Translations under genes and position numbers: made by a program
Shown: positions 36,760 through 44,645 of the stretch, piece by piece
Layout: each line of letters starts with the position of its first letter
How positions within the stretch are numbered: position 1 is the stretch's first letter
Source of the DNA: Bacteroidota bacterium
Lineage (GTDB): Bacteria; Bacteroidota; Bacteroidia; Flavobacteriales_E; Vicingaceae
Length of the DNA stretch: 53,951 bases
Assembly: GCA_016183805.1 (NCBI GenBank)
Contig: JACPDX010000099.1
Location: forward strand, 1 to 53,951
Reading direction: 5' to 3'
The notes under the pieces: generated by a model
What the model was told of the DNA's origin: nothing
Database searches by the model: none
What the model saw: only the letters and a program-made list of their open reading frames with translations

Positions 36760-36774
36760 TTTTCAAAATGAAAA
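36760..36774. promoter_or_regulatory. shared palindrome TTTTCAAAATGAAAA, candidate activator site 1
   Basis: Perfect 6-3-6 inverted repeat, 88 bases upstream of the -24 GG at 36672. The identical 15-mer occurs at 38786 and 45635 in the same relation to similar promoters. Confidence 0.65.
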
Positions 36775-36782
36775 TGAATTAA

Positions 36783-37166
36783 CTATTGTTTTTTGCAATA
36801 AACGCCCCAAATCCAAATTCCGCTTTGATGGATGGAAAAACTTGCAGTACGTTTATTGATGATTTTTACCTGATTAGGTTGTTGATTTTGTTCAAACAAT
36901 ACTTCCATCTTCGGAACTTTAAAACCTTTAAATTTCAGCAGATAATTATTTTCTAAAACTTCCCATTTTCCTTTAAATTTATAGGTTTTATTACCATCTA
37001 CTTCATCAAACACAATAATAAACCGACCATTGCTTTTTAATTCCAATGAAATATATGCCAAGTCATTTGCTTCCGAAATGTATTTAACAATTTTTTCATT
37101 GTTGCCAAAAATGGGAGACAAGGTTGCCAAGAATAAACACAGCATATAGATTTGTTTTGTTATCAT
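36783..37166 (-). CDS. small secreted hypothetical protein
   Basis: 127 residues. The N-terminal signal peptide is MITKQIYMLCLFLATLSPIFG. The mature part is a short beta-rich domain (YISLELKSNGRFIIVFDEV, YKFKGKWEVLENNYLLKFKGF) resembling lipocalin/NlpE-like "cost of growth" domains, but I cannot assign a family. It lies 97 bases downstream of the coiled-coil gene, after a hairpin, and has no recognisable promoter of its own, so it may depend on read-through. Confidence 0.7.
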   Translation of the reverse strand: MITKQIYMLCLFLATLSPIFGNNEKIVKYISEANDLAYISLELKSNGRFIIVFDEVDGNKTYKFKGKWEVLENNYLLKFKGFKVPKMEVLFEQNQQPNQVKIINKRTASFSIHQSGIWIWGVYCKKQ

Positions 37167-37183
37167 TTCTGTTGGGTTTAAGT

Positions 37184-37213
37184 GAAATCGGGTTGCTTTA
37201 ACAACCCGATTTC
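37184..37213 (-). terminator. hairpin GAAATCGGGTTG / CAACCCGATTTC
   Basis: Perfect 12-bp stem with a 6-nt loop, 51 bases after the coiled-coil gene's stop. The U-tract is weak, so it may be a partial terminator. Confidence 0.65.
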
Positions 37214-37263
37214 TATTGATACTACCGTTTCACTATTAATTCTCTTGTACAAATACCTAATTC

Positions 37264-38196
37264 TTATTCGCGTGTGGCTATCACCATGTATTTAGTGCTT
37301 TCCCAAAACAACTCGGGATCGCTGATTTTAATCCACTTAATTTGTTGGTCTTCAACTACCCACTCATAACTACTACTGTTATGTTTTGTTACTAACTTTG
37401 CTTTTTTGCTGAATACCGGTATAAGTGTATTCCGTCTTTTGTCTATTTTAATAAACTTACTCCTATCAAAGTCGTCCTTTAATATTCTGGTTGTACCAAA
37501 ACCAAGTAAGCCACCTTCTTTTTGTACTACTTCAGCATCTTCTAAGTCACGATAAGAACTAACTGTGTAGAATACGGTATGTATCAATTCTTCTTTTTTA
37601 ATGATGTCTTCAGTTTGTTTGTTAATTACTTCTGTTTGTTCGTCAATCTGACGTTCTTTTTCTTCGTTATTAAAGGTTAATACTATGTTTTCGTGTTTAA
37701 CTTCTATCAAATCTTCTGATAGTGAATCGTTTAATTGTTTTAATTCATCAGCCTGAATTTTATATTGTTCTATTTTTTTATTAAGTCCATTGATACGATA
37801 ATTATACTTGATTAATTGTTTGTCCTGATTACCAACTTTGGTTTGCAGGCTTGCAATTAGATGTTGGTTTTCATTCATAAGACTTTCAATATGTCCTATT
37901 TCTCTATTAATTCTTTCTTCCGGTGATAATATTCCTTCGACATATTCGCCACTCAAATCCATTTGTAATTGTCCTTCATGGGCAGTTATTTCAACAAGAT
38001 TTTGTTCTATTTTTGCGAAAGAATCAAACAAATATTGTTCTATCTCAGCTTCTTCTGTATCAATTTGTCTTTGTATTTGTTGTTTCTCGGTATATTGGTC
38101 GAGAGCCAAATAACCGGCAACAAGAGTACTTGATGCAAAAAATAATATGATAATGTTTTTTGCAAATCCGGTTTTATTTTTTCCTTGAGTTTCCAT
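37264..38196 (-). CDS. membrane-anchored coiled-coil protein, paralogue of the lipoprotein at 43714-44574
   Basis: 310 residues. One membrane segment (about 13-30) anchors a long coiled coil (about 35-210). The C-terminal domain (about 212-310) contains KEGGLLGFG, PVFSKKAKLV and DPELFWESTKY. The lipoprotein at 43714-44574 is collinear over its whole length, sharing SLM-x-EN in the coil and KEGG-x-L-x-FG, FSKKA, DP-x2-FW-x2-[ST]KY in the end domain. It resembles Bacteroidota coiled-coil lipoproteins sometimes labelled Cbp1-like collagen-binding adhesins (from memory, unverified). The gene follows a receiver-only gene by two bases, so the pair is co-transcribed from the promoter at 38687. A sensory or adhesive envelope role is inferred. 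Confidence 0.88.
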   Translation of the reverse strand: METQGKNKTGFAKNIIILFFASSTLVAGYLALDQYTEKQQIQRQIDTEEAEIEQYLFDSFAKIEQNLVEITAHEGQLQMDLSGEYVEGILSPEERINREIGHIESLMNENQHLIASLQTKVGNQDKQLIKYNYRINGLNKKIEQYKIQADELKQLNDSLSEDLIEVKHENIVLTFNNEEKERQIDEQTEVINKQTEDIIKKEELIHTVFYTVSSYRDLEDAEVVQKEGGLLGFGTTRILKDDFDRSKFIKIDKRRNTLIPVFSKKAKLVTKHNSSSYEWVVEDQQIKWIKISDPELFWESTKYMVIATRE

Positions 38197-38198
38197 GA

Positions 38199-38654
38199 CT
38201 ATTCCTCCAAATTTTTATTTTCGATGAGTTGAGATTCATCTTTTAATACTTTTTGCAATATTGCTCCAATCCTGTTGTTTGAATTTATATTCTTATCAAC
38301 ATATTCATAAATACCTTGTTGCAGTAATTGAGTAGTAACATTTTTATTTTGTTGAGCACTAATCATAATTATTTTGCAATCGGTACAATATTTATTGGCT
38401 TCAATTACTATGTCTGCACCTGTAAGTACATCGGTTTCTTCTTCATTAATTAAAAAATAATCCAAAATCATAATATTGGTATCGTTTTCCAATTCTTCAA
38501 TACATTCGTGTGCGTTTGAATATGATTTTATATGAAAATCAAGATGTGGATAAATAGCAGGATTACATATTGTCTGAACGTATTTAGTAAGTGCTTTTTG
38601 GAAATACAAATCATCTTCCACTATTACAATTTTTATTATTTTTTTGGTATTCAT
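38199..38654 (-). CDS. receiver-only response regulator
   Basis: 151 residues, a single receiver domain: acidic cluster E13/D14/D15, phospho-acceptor D65 (ILDYFLI), conserved Lys at 121. It has no output domain. It shares the IVEDD, DF-x-IKSY, LDY and CKIIMIS stretches with the receiver at 43289-43708, so these are paralogues. It probably acts as a phosphate sink or relay in the phosphorelay. It is the first gene of a two-gene unit with the anchored coiled-coil protein, preceded by a sigma-54-like promoter and the shared palindrome. Confidence 0.9.
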   Translation of the reverse strand: MNTKKIIKIVIVEDDLYFQKALTKYVQTICNPAIYPHLDFHIKSYSNAHECIEELENDTNIMILDYFLINEEETDVLTGADIVIEANKYCTDCKIIMISAQQNKNVTTQLLQQGIYEYVDKNINSNNRIGAILQKVLKDESQLIENKNLEE

Positions 38655-38686
38655 GGTGTTAGGATTTTAAGTTCATGAACACTTAT

Positions 38687-38700
38687 CCTAAAGTCATACC
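38687..38700 (-). promoter_or_regulatory. sigma-54-like -24/-12 element (TGGTATG-N7-GG)
   Basis: On the minus strand the -24 GG is at 38700-38699 and the -12 G at 38688, ten bases apart, 33 bases before ATG 38654. The -24 half (TGGTATG) is the same as at 45534. Confidence 0.5.
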
Positions 38701-38733
38701 ATTAAAAAAATAATTTGTAATTTACAGAAAATC

Positions 38734-38764
38734 AATGTCTTGTGGTTAAACCATGAAAGACATT
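38734..38764. terminator. imperfect 13-bp hairpin between the activator gene and the receiver gene
   Basis: AATGTCTT...AAGACATT enclose TGGTT-A-AACCA. It lies between the shared palindrome (38786) and the -24 element (38700). It could end the activator transcript or isolate the promoter; there is no U-tract. Confidence 0.45.
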
Positions 38765-38785
38765 ATTTTCAAATAGAATAATTTT

Positions 38786-38800
38786 TTTTCAAAATGAAAA
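38786..38800. promoter_or_regulatory. shared palindrome TTTTCAAAATGAAAA, candidate activator site 2
   Basis: Identical to 36760-36774 and 45635-45649, 86 bases upstream of the -24 GG at 38700. Confidence 0.65.
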
Positions 38801-38855
38801 AAATAGCAAAGAGTTTAGGCTTTTGAAGAAAAGGAGTAGATAAAAAAAAGGATTG

Positions 38856-40220
38856 TTACAGGTTATTTTCTACTTCCTGATTTTCTTTTAATAAACGATA
38901 AACAGTAGTTTGTCCAATCCCTAATTTTTCGGCAACCAGTTTTGTGTTGTCATTACATTTTTCCATGTAATGATTAATTATTCTGCGATTGTATTCTCGC
39001 AGGGTCATTTCCTGAGTTAAAACATTTGGCAAGGCATCTGTGGTGCTGAGTGAAATATCAGATTCTACCAGTTCTTTTTCTGAAGACATTACTATTGCCA
39101 GTTCAACAATTGACTTTAGTTCTCTTATATTTCCGGGCCACCGATAACTAAGTAGTTTTTTTCGGGCACTTTCAGAAATATTTTTAATGGGTAATGAATT
39201 TTCTTTACAAAAATTATCAATAAAATATTTAGCAAGAAGTAAGGTATCATGGTCTCTTTCACGTAAAGGAGGTAAATGTATTGGTAATCCAAACAGTCGG
39301 TAGTAAAGATCTTCTCTGAATTTTCCTTTTTTAACTTCTTCCAACAAATTCCGGTTGGTTGCAACCATTATTCTACAGTTAATTTTTATAGGTAAATTAC
39401 TCCCTACACGTGTTACCTCTTTCTCTTGTAAAACCCTCAATAATTTGGCTTGGAAATTAATATCCATTTCTCCTATTTCATCCAAAAATAAGGTGCCGCC
39501 TTCAGCTTCTTCAAATTTTCCTTTTCTACGAGCATCAGCCCCGGTAAATGAACCCCGTTCGTGACCAAATAACTCACTTTCAATTAATTCTGATGGTATT
39601 GCTGCCATATTTATGGCAATAAATGGTTTGTCTTTACGGGGCGAATTGTAATGAATAGCTTTGGCAACAACTTCTTTTCCTGTTCCGGTTTCTCCAGAAA
39701 TGGTTACTGTAATATTGGTTTCGGTAGCTTTAGCGATTAATTCGAATACTTTTTTAATGGCAGGACTAGTTCCAATAATTGTTTTTTCAAAGGCATATTT
39801 ACCCTGTACTTCTTTTTGAAGAGAAACAATCCGTTTTTTTAGTCCTTCATTTTTACGGATGTTATTTATAGTGTTAAGTAATCTGTCGCGTATGTCTTTG
39901 GTTTTTACCAAATAATCGTATGCCCCTGCTTTTAATAAAGCAACAGCCGTTTCAATTTCTTCTTGTTCTGAAATAATAATTACCTCGATGTTAGCATCAA
40001 ATTCTTTTATTTTTTTGAGAAGAGTTTCTCCATCTATATCAGGTAATCTGTAATCGAGAGTGACAACAGCAGGTTTTTTTGATAATGAGTTTAAGAGGTC
40101 TTTTCCATTAAAAAAACTTTCCACTACAAAGTCTGGATTTAGGGATAGATTATGAACAAGTAGTTTATTATACCACTCATTGTCTTCTACTACATAGATG
40201 GTAAATGGTGTGTCGCTCAT
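38856..40220 (-). CDS. sigma-54-dependent NtrC-family response regulator
   Basis: 454 residues from ATG 40220 (MSDTPFTIYVVEDN). Receiver 1-120 with D56 and K106. AAA+ at about 145-375: Walker A GETGTGKE (176-183), GSFTGA loop (223-228, one change from GAFTGA), Walker B FLDE near 245-248, R-finger region. The Fis-type helix-turn-helix at about 424-446 (TKLVAEKLGIGQTTVYRLLK) lets it bind DNA, unlike the activator at 10513. It is the obvious candidate to bind the three TTTTCAAAATGAAAA sites. The gene has its own housekeeping -7 element and lies between the kinase gene and the REC/coiled-coil unit. Confidence 0.95.
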   Translation of the reverse strand: MSDTPFTIYVVEDNEWYNKLLVHNLSLNPDFVVESFFNGKDLLNSLSKKPAVVTLDYRLPDIDGETLLKKIKEFDANIEVIIISEQEEIETAVALLKAGAYDYLVKTKDIRDRLLNTINNIRKNEGLKKRIVSLQKEVQGKYAFEKTIIGTSPAIKKVFELIAKATETNITVTISGETGTGKEVVAKAIHYNSPRKDKPFIAINMAAIPSELIESELFGHERGSFTGADARRKGKFEEAEGGTLFLDEIGEMDINFQAKLLRVLQEKEVTRVGSNLPIKINCRIMVATNRNLLEEVKKGKFREDLYYRLFGLPIHLPPLRERDHDTLLLAKYFIDNFCKENSLPIKNISESARKKLLSYRWPGNIRELKSIVELAIVMSSEKELVESDISLSTTDALPNVLTQEMTLREYNRRIINHYMEKCNDNTKLVAEKLGIGQTTVYRLLKENQEVENNL

Positions 40221-40241
40221 TACTTGGTATGAATTGAATAA

Positions 40242-40249
40242 CAAATTTA
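40242..40249 (-). promoter_or_regulatory. -7 element TAAATTTG of the activator gene
   Basis: Exact TAnnTTTG match on the minus strand, 22 bases before ATG 40220, so the regulator is made by the housekeeping sigma. Confidence 0.6.
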
Positions 40250-40258
40250 ACGATTAAT

Positions 40259-40275
40259 ACATGAATTTTTCATGT
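40259..40275. promoter_or_regulatory. perfect palindrome ACATGAA-TTT-TTCATGT
   Basis: 7-3-7 inverted repeat immediately upstream of the activator's -7 element; a possible autoregulatory site. Its half-sites differ from the TTTTCA sites. Confidence 0.45.
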
Positions 40276-40310
40276 CCGTTAAAATAAGCTTACCGACAGC
40301 AATCGCAATT

Positions 40311-42827
40311 TTACTGTTTAACAGGATTATTCAACTCATTTTTTACTTCGTCAGCCACCAATTCAAATTCTTGTTCTGCAATAGTTATCAGTTTTTCTAT
40401 GGTATCTAGTTGTTCGTTGTTTCTACATTTTGCTTCAATTTCTTTTAAATAAGAATAAAGAACATGTGCTGACAGATGATGACAAGGTGAACTTATTTTA
40501 TGTGCGAATTCTGCTATCATTTTCCAGTTTTTAGTTGCAAGTGCAATTTGCATATCACTAAATCCTTTAGTGGTGGTATCTAAAAATGTTTGCAACATTT
40601 CGTTATAAAATTTTTGATCTCCATCGCTTATGCTTCGAAGTTCAGTTAAATTAATTTTTTGATTGAGCATATTTTCTAAAGTTAGTTTTTGTTCATCTTG
40701 TTTTATATTATCTTTTACAGTTTCTTTGGTTTCTAATACTTTATTAATTTCGGCTAACAATTCACGTTCTTTAAAAGGTTTAGCTAAAAATCCATTCATT
40801 CCTGCGCTAAAATATTCTCTTTTGTCGTTTTCTGTAACTGCAGCGGTTAATGCTATTATAGGAATTTGTCGTTTGGTAAGATTCGGCAAAAGCCTAATCT
40901 TTTTTGTTGCTTCTATCCCATTGAGTTCCGGCATACGGGCATCCATTAATATTACATCATAATTGTTTCGTTTTATTTCTTCAATGGCTTCTTTTCCATT
41001 ACTTGCTTCGGTATGGATAACGTGATATTTTTTTAATATACTAATTAGTAATTTCCTGTTAAATTCAACATCATCAACAATTAATATTCTTGTATTTGAT
41101 GGTATCGATGATTTTTTTTTAAATTGATTGTCTTCTACCAGTTCAATATCCTTTTCTGTTCCAATATCGTAAGGAATTTCAACAGTAACTGTTGTTCCTT
41201 TTTGTGGAACACTTTTAAATTCTATCGTTCCATGATGTAGTTTAACCAATTTATCAACAATAGAAAGCCCTAATCCTGTACCACCATAGTTACGGGCTGT
41301 ACTGTTATCTGCTTGTTCAAATTCCTGAAATATTTTTTTTAAGGCTTGTTCATTTATACCTATTCCGGTATCCATCAATTCGATTCTTAACCACATCTTT
41401 TCGTTATTTTGCATAACCGGATTTACATGTATTGAAATAGTTCCTTTTTCTGTAAACTTGATGGCATTACTGATAATGTTTAAAAGTATTTGTCGTAATC
41501 TAAAAGGGTCGCCAAGTAAAACCAGCGAATCTTCAGTAATTACATTACACATTAATTTTAACTCTTTATCGTTGGCTAAGGGCTGTATAAATGTTACCAC
41601 ATCATTAATCACCTCTTTAGGTTTAAAACCAATAATTTCCAGATTTAGTTTTCCTGCTTGTAATTTGGTAAAATCAAGTACATCATTAATCAGGTACAAA
41701 AGATGTTCAATTGATTTTCTTACCATAGTAAGTTGTTCTCTTTGCTCATCGTTAAGCGGACCTTCGGCTATTTGTTCTGTAAAACCGGCTATTGCATTCA
41801 TGGGTGTTCGAATTTCATGACTCATGTTGGCTAAAAAATTTTCTTTGGTTGTTGCATGATCTTCTGCTTCAGCTTTTGCTTTTTTTAATGCTCTTCTGTA
41901 ACGATTGTTATTTCGCACGTAATCAATAATAATATACGACATAAATAATAAAAGTATTGCTATGGCTATGCAAAACAATGCGATTTGCCGGTTGGTGTTT
42001 TTCATCGTAATTTTCGCTTGTTCTGTTTGCTGGGCAATTGACAAAAGCTCGGCAGATTCTATGTGGTCGAGTATCGTTTTTATTTTTTTAGATACCCTTC
42101 TGTCTGCCATGATGAGGTATAATTCATTGTTTTTAAGCGATGCTTCGATATTCCCTTCTTCTTTCTTTACTTTTTGAATCTCTTTTGTTATTTCATTAAG
42201 ATTAATGATATCAGTATCGTTTACACCTTCTTTTTTGCTTTTGCTCTTTTTATTAAATAACCAAATAAGAACTCCTTTTTTTTCTGATTTTATTGAATTT
42301 TTGGTTGGTTTATCACTATCAGTTTTATTTTCCGAAAGTGTTTTTACAGACCCATCTTTTTCTACTTTATTAATAGCTTTATCGAGTTTAATGACAACCT
42401 TTTCGAGAGCTGCCTGAACTCGAAACTGGTCTTGTGAGAGCAATAATTGGTTTAATATTTTAAATTTTTGAATAATTAATGTGTCTAAATCATCTAATTC
42501 AAAAGTTGTTGTATTTTTCTTCTCCACCAAGCCATGTAATCTTGCTAACCGCATATTCGTATTTTTTGCGGCCAAATAAAACTGATCGAGGTATAGTGTA
42601 TCTTTGGTAAGGCTAAATGATTTTACGCTGTTTTCTGCATCCGCTAAATCGTTCATTAACGATTTTGAAGTTACTAATCGCATATCGGGACGAGCATCAT
42701 TACTTATACTTGACACAATTGCAGAAAATTGTTTGTAGGCTGAGATTCCAATTATGCTCACAAAACCAAGTGCTATAAGCATAATTATTATTATTTTAAA
42801 TTTGAATGTAAGTCGTTTTAACATCAT
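40311..42827 (-). CDS. hybrid sensor histidine kinase with receiver and Hpt domains
   Basis: 838 residues. Membrane segments at about 10-30 and 281-303 enclose a ~250-residue helical extracytoplasmic sensor. There is no HAMP; a short linker leads to HisKA with phospho-His H337 (SHEIRTP), HATPase (N-box near 454, DTGIG 486-490, GTGLGLS 516-522), a receiver (about 579-698, D629 in LMDARMPE) and an Hpt domain with H776 (AHKISSPCHHLSA). The layout supports a His-Asp-His-Asp relay to separate receivers. The ATG overlaps the stop of the degenerate receiver gene (ATGA), so they are translationally coupled. Probable acceptors are the neighbouring receivers and the NtrC-type activator (inference). Confidence 0.95.
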   Translation of the reverse strand: MMLKRLTFKFKIIIIMLIALGFVSIIGISAYKQFSAIVSSISNDARPDMRLVTSKSLMNDLADAENSVKSFSLTKDTLYLDQFYLAAKNTNMRLARLHGLVEKKNTTTFELDDLDTLIIQKFKILNQLLLSQDQFRVQAALEKVVIKLDKAINKVEKDGSVKTLSENKTDSDKPTKNSIKSEKKGVLIWLFNKKSKSKKEGVNDTDIINLNEITKEIQKVKKEEGNIEASLKNNELYLIMADRRVSKKIKTILDHIESAELLSIAQQTEQAKITMKNTNRQIALFCIAIAILLLFMSYIIIDYVRNNNRYRRALKKAKAEAEDHATTKENFLANMSHEIRTPMNAIAGFTEQIAEGPLNDEQREQLTMVRKSIEHLLYLINDVLDFTKLQAGKLNLEIIGFKPKEVINDVVTFIQPLANDKELKLMCNVITEDSLVLLGDPFRLRQILLNIISNAIKFTEKGTISIHVNPVMQNNEKMWLRIELMDTGIGINEQALKKIFQEFEQADNSTARNYGGTGLGLSIVDKLVKLHHGTIEFKSVPQKGTTVTVEIPYDIGTEKDIELVEDNQFKKKSSIPSNTRILIVDDVEFNRKLLISILKKYHVIHTEASNGKEAIEEIKRNNYDVILMDARMPELNGIEATKKIRLLPNLTKRQIPIIALTAAVTENDKREYFSAGMNGFLAKPFKERELLAEINKVLETKETVKDNIKQDEQKLTLENMLNQKINLTELRSISDGDQKFYNEMLQTFLDTTTKGFSDMQIALATKNWKMIAEFAHKISSPCHHLSAHVLYSYLKEIEAKCRNNEQLDTIEKLITIAEQEFELVADEVKNELNNPVKQ

Positions 42828-43276
42828 GTTATGCTTTTATTTTGATGTGATTCATTTATGATTCGTTCAATAAATCCTTTACACAAAATAGTTAATAAAT
42901 CAACCGAATAATTATCTTTAAGCAGGTGTTCTCCAAAAAATGGCTGACCTTGTTGTTCTAATTTTTTTACAAGTTCATTTATTTGTAAACCTCCTTTATC
43001 ATCTATTAACAATACCAATAAACATTCAGGATTGTTATGATGTAAACTGGAAATTAACATATTTTTATCGTCTATAATTAAACTATAATCTATAAAAGCT
43101 AAATTGAAAGTGTGTTCACAATAAGGTTTTACATGTTTTGAATGACATGCAGGAAGTACCCGTAATTGAATATGATCATATTGTTCCGAAATCTTATTTA
43201 ATACATCACACAAGCGTCTCATGAAATCTGTATCAATATCAGCTACCAATATACGATATATTTTTGCATTTTTCAT
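42824..43276 (-). CDS. degenerate receiver domain protein
   Basis: 150 residues with receiver secondary structure. The acidic pair is replaced by D13-I14-D15, the acceptor D63 (LAFIDYSLI) is kept, K120 sits in the right place, and the conserved Thr/Ser after strand 4 is Asp (LVLLIDD). Phosphorylation may be altered or absent. It could be an adaptor or inhibitor of the kinase whose start it overlaps. It lies 12 bases downstream of the receiver gene at 43289. Confidence 0.8.
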   Translation of the reverse strand: MKNAKIYRILVADIDTDFMRRLCDVLNKISEQYDHIQLRVLPACHSKHVKPYCEHTFNLAFIDYSLIIDDKNMLISSLHHNNPECLLVLLIDDKGGLQINELVKKLEQQGQPFFGEHLLKDNYSVDLLTILCKGFIERIINESHQNKSIT

Positions 43277-43288
43277 GAGGTTTATTGT

Positions 43289-43708
43289 TTATAAAAACTT
43301 TTTACTGATTTCGTGTTCTACAAAAAAACATGTTTTCGCCAATGCATTTTTGTCTTTTAAAATAAACGCAGAGGCTCCATTAGAAAGTGTTTTAATGGTT
43401 GTTAGTTCATTTCTTGCTTGAGAAATAATAACTACTTTACAATGTTTACACTTTTTATTAATGACCTGTAACACGTCAAAACCTGTTACTCCTGACCCTA
43501 AATAATAATCTACAAAAGCAATATCAATGTCATCTTTCAGATTTCTTAAGAAATCATCAGCATGTGCATAAGACTCAATATTGAATTCAAAATTTTTTTC
43601 TAACGACAATCCTTTGGTATAACTTTCCAATTGTCTTGTAATCATTCGATTGTAAAAATCACTATCATCCAGAATGGCAATTTTTAATAAGTTTTTTTTA
43701 GGTTCCAT
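43289..43708 (-). CDS. receiver-only response regulator (paralogue of 38199-38654)
   Basis: 139 residues from ATG 43708; the longer frame from 43753 would overlap the upstream lipoprotein gene. Receiver residues D14/D15, D67 (IAFVDYYL), S96, K118 are all present. No output domain. It follows the coiled-coil lipoprotein gene by 5 bases, reproducing with different order the receiver/coiled-coil pairing seen at 37264-38654. Confidence 0.9.
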   Translation of the reverse strand: MEPKKNLLKIAILDDSDFYNRMITRQLESYTKGLSLEKNFEFNIESYAHADDFLRNLKDDIDIAFVDYYLGSGVTGFDVLQVINKKCKHCKVVIISQARNELTTIKTLSNGASAFILKDKNALAKTCFFVEHEISKKFL

Positions 43709-43713
43709 TTTGT

Positions 43714-44574
43714 TTATTTTATTTCTATAACTAAATACTTGCTTGTTTTCCAAAACTGTTTAGGATCAATAATATTTAAATAACTAATTTGATTGTTCTC
43801 TGTTATAAATTCATACGTTTCATTTTTGTGTTCTGAAAGCAGTTGTGCCTTTTTACTAAAAATAGGTATTGTTGTATTTTCTTTGATATTGATAACGGTA
43901 AAATCGGTTTCTTTAAAGTTTTCGTTCATTGATTTTGTTCTTCCAAACCATAGAACCCCACCCTCTTTTTCAGCAACACCTTTTTCTTTTAACTCTTTGT
44001 AAGATCCAACAATGTAATGTCCGGTATTTAATTCATTCTCTAAGTCAGTAATAATGAGCTGTAATTTTTCGTCTTGAAGTTCCAGATAGGTTAGCTTTGT
44101 ATTTAATTCATCTATTTCAAAATTCTTATTACTTAATTGTTCTTTTAAATAGTTGATTTGCTCTTCCTGATGGATTAATTTTTCATTTACAGCATCAGTC
44201 AGTAAATGCATTTGTTTGTTTTCAGTCTCACTTTTATTAAGAGCTGTTTTTAAAGTTTCAATTTTAGCCCTGTTTTCATCCATTAAGGAGTTAATAATCT
44301 GAATGTTTCGTAATATTTTTTCTTTGGTATTTATTCCTGACTCTAAATCACTGCCAGGTCCAAGTACAATTAACCCTTCTTTTTCTCTTATCATTTTAAG
44401 GTTAGATTCAATTTCATTTAGTGTTTGAATAAACATAAACTCCAACGAGTCTCTCGAAATTTCTCCTAACTCCTGTTCGGTTAAATACAAATCTTCGTTA
44501 GAATCTTCTTTACAGCTACCTATAAATAGTGATGCTGCTATTAATATTGAAAGTAATTTGATTGTTGTTTTCAT
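43714..44574 (-). CDS. coiled-coil lipoprotein (paralogue of 37264-38196)
   Basis: 286 residues. Lipobox FIGSC with lipidated C21 replaces the membrane anchor of the paralogue. A coiled coil occupies about 35-185; the C-terminal domain (about 188-286) has KEGGVLWFG, IPIFSKKAQLL and DPKQFWKTSKYLVI. It is probably in the envelope on the periplasmic or outer side. Second gene of the unit starting with the DUF4382 lipoprotein; a large hairpin separates the two. An adhesin-like or ligand-sensing role is possible; the function is unknown. Confidence 0.88.
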   Translation of the reverse strand: MKTTIKLLSILIAASLFIGSCKEDSNEDLYLTEQELGEISRDSLEFMFIQTLNEIESNLKMIREKEGLIVLGPGSDLESGINTKEKILRNIQIINSLMDENRAKIETLKTALNKSETENKQMHLLTDAVNEKLIHQEEQINYLKEQLSNKNFEIDELNTKLTYLELQDEKLQLIITDLENELNTGHYIVGSYKELKEKGVAEKEGGVLWFGRTKSMNENFKETDFTVINIKENTTIPIFSKKAQLLSEHKNETYEFITENNQISYLNIIDPKQFWKTSKYLVIEIK

Positions 44575-44589
44575 GGCTATTTTTTTTTA

Positions 44590-44630
44590 CTATAAAGCAG
44601 GAGAAATTCTTACTAACACCTGCTTTATAG
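44590..44630. other. 12-bp perfect hairpin between the DUF4382 and coiled-coil lipoprotein genes
   Basis: CTATAAAGCAGG (44590-44601) pairs with CCTGCTTTATAG (44619-44630), loop 17 nt. In the direction of transcription it is followed by As, not Us, so it is not a classical terminator. An mRNA-processing or stabilising role is possible. Confidence 0.6.
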
Positions 44631-44645
44631 CAAGATTTATAATAA

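Noticed and set aside
40221-40240. Plus-strand TTGGTATG similar to the -24 elements
   Set aside because: It points into the antisense of the kinase gene, with no palindrome at the right distance and no gene to serve.
44590-44630. Hairpin as an intrinsic terminator
   Set aside because: It is followed by As in the direction of transcription, so the U-tract is missing.
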